From contig CALXAS010000090.1 in the NCBI GenBank assembly GCA_944386315.1, positions 1 through 5,274 on the forward strand: 5,274 nt of DNA, read 5' to 3'. This DNA comes from an uncultured Clostridia bacterium. GTDB taxonomy: Bacteria; Bacillota; Clostridia; TANB77; CAG-508. The position numbers and the translations under genes were made by a program. Positions 5,274-5,274 of this stretch are shown in pieces. The notes under the pieces were generated by a model. That model saw only the letters and a list, made by a program, of their open reading frames with translations. It was not told the origin of the DNA and did no database searches. Each line of letters begins with the position of its first letter. The first letter of the stretch is position 1.

Positions 5274-5274
5274 T

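Larger units (their letters stand above)
5154..5274 (-). ncRNA. candidate 3' part of a structured minus-strand RNA
   Basis: Upstream of the terminator at 5154-5182 the minus strand can fold twice more. One hairpin pairs GCCAATGA (5234-5227) with TCGTTGGC (5210-5203), 8 bp with one U-G pair, and inside it GTA (5223-5221) pairs with TAC (5214-5212). The other pairs GATTGAT (5263-5257) with ATCAATC (5250-5244) perfectly, with CTT/AAG extending it past a 3-base bulge. The only open minus frame here ends at a TGA at 5227-5229 after 15 residues (NYSLIDFNINRQESQ), so coding is not supported beyond that. It could be a small RNA, a structured 3' UTR, or the RNA end of an element beyond the edge. I match it to no known RNA family. 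Confidence 0.35.

Overview
The window is AT-rich DNA from a low-GC Firmicute, most likely a clostridium-like anaerobe. The evidence is the strong A/T bias at third codon positions, AGGAGG-type ribosome binding sites, a tRNA with an encoded CCA end, and the protein families present (a membrane GT2 polysaccharide synthase, a DUF362 protein and a carboxymuconolactone-decarboxylase/cupin fusion). No species can be named from the sequence.

Left part (1-2632): a possible C-terminal stub of an unseen plus-strand gene (1-84) is followed by a tRNA-Gly(UCC) with its own promoter. Next come two divergent genes for extracellular polysaccharide: a membrane-anchored NodB-type polysaccharide deacetylase (minus strand) and a processive GT2 glycosyltransferase of the IcaA/PgaC type (plus strand), starting about 100 bp apart. 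Together they could make and partly de-N-acetylate a poly-N-acetylglucosamine-like polymer. IcaC- and IcaD-like partners are absent. Terminator hairpins close both units, and two more separate the glycosyltransferase from the convergent gene to its right.

Right part (2633-4899), all minus strand: a short DUF362 protein that lacks the ferredoxin insert common in the family; a CMD-cupin fusion protein; and a 114-residue protein I do not recognise. The CMD-cupin gene has a promoter with a 19-bp spacer that holds an inverted repeat of the form CTTAAAG-N4-CTcTAAa. This is the architecture controlled by MerR-family regulators, especially the AdhR/NmlR electrophile-stress group. I see no terminator between it and the DUF362 gene 99 bp downstream, so the two may be co-transcribed. 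The same half-sites recur, one base closer together, just upstream of the 114-residue gene.

Right edge (4900-5274) holds no complete gene. It contains two tandem minus-strand terminators and two further hairpins upstream of them. Wherever these hairpins deviate from perfect pairing, the deviation is a G-U wobble on the minus strand and an A-C mismatch on the plus strand. This points to a structured minus-strand transcript running in from beyond the edge. The same DNA also carries a good plus-strand promoter (TTGATA-N16-TATAAT) at the border, overlapped by a perfect 7-bp dyad.
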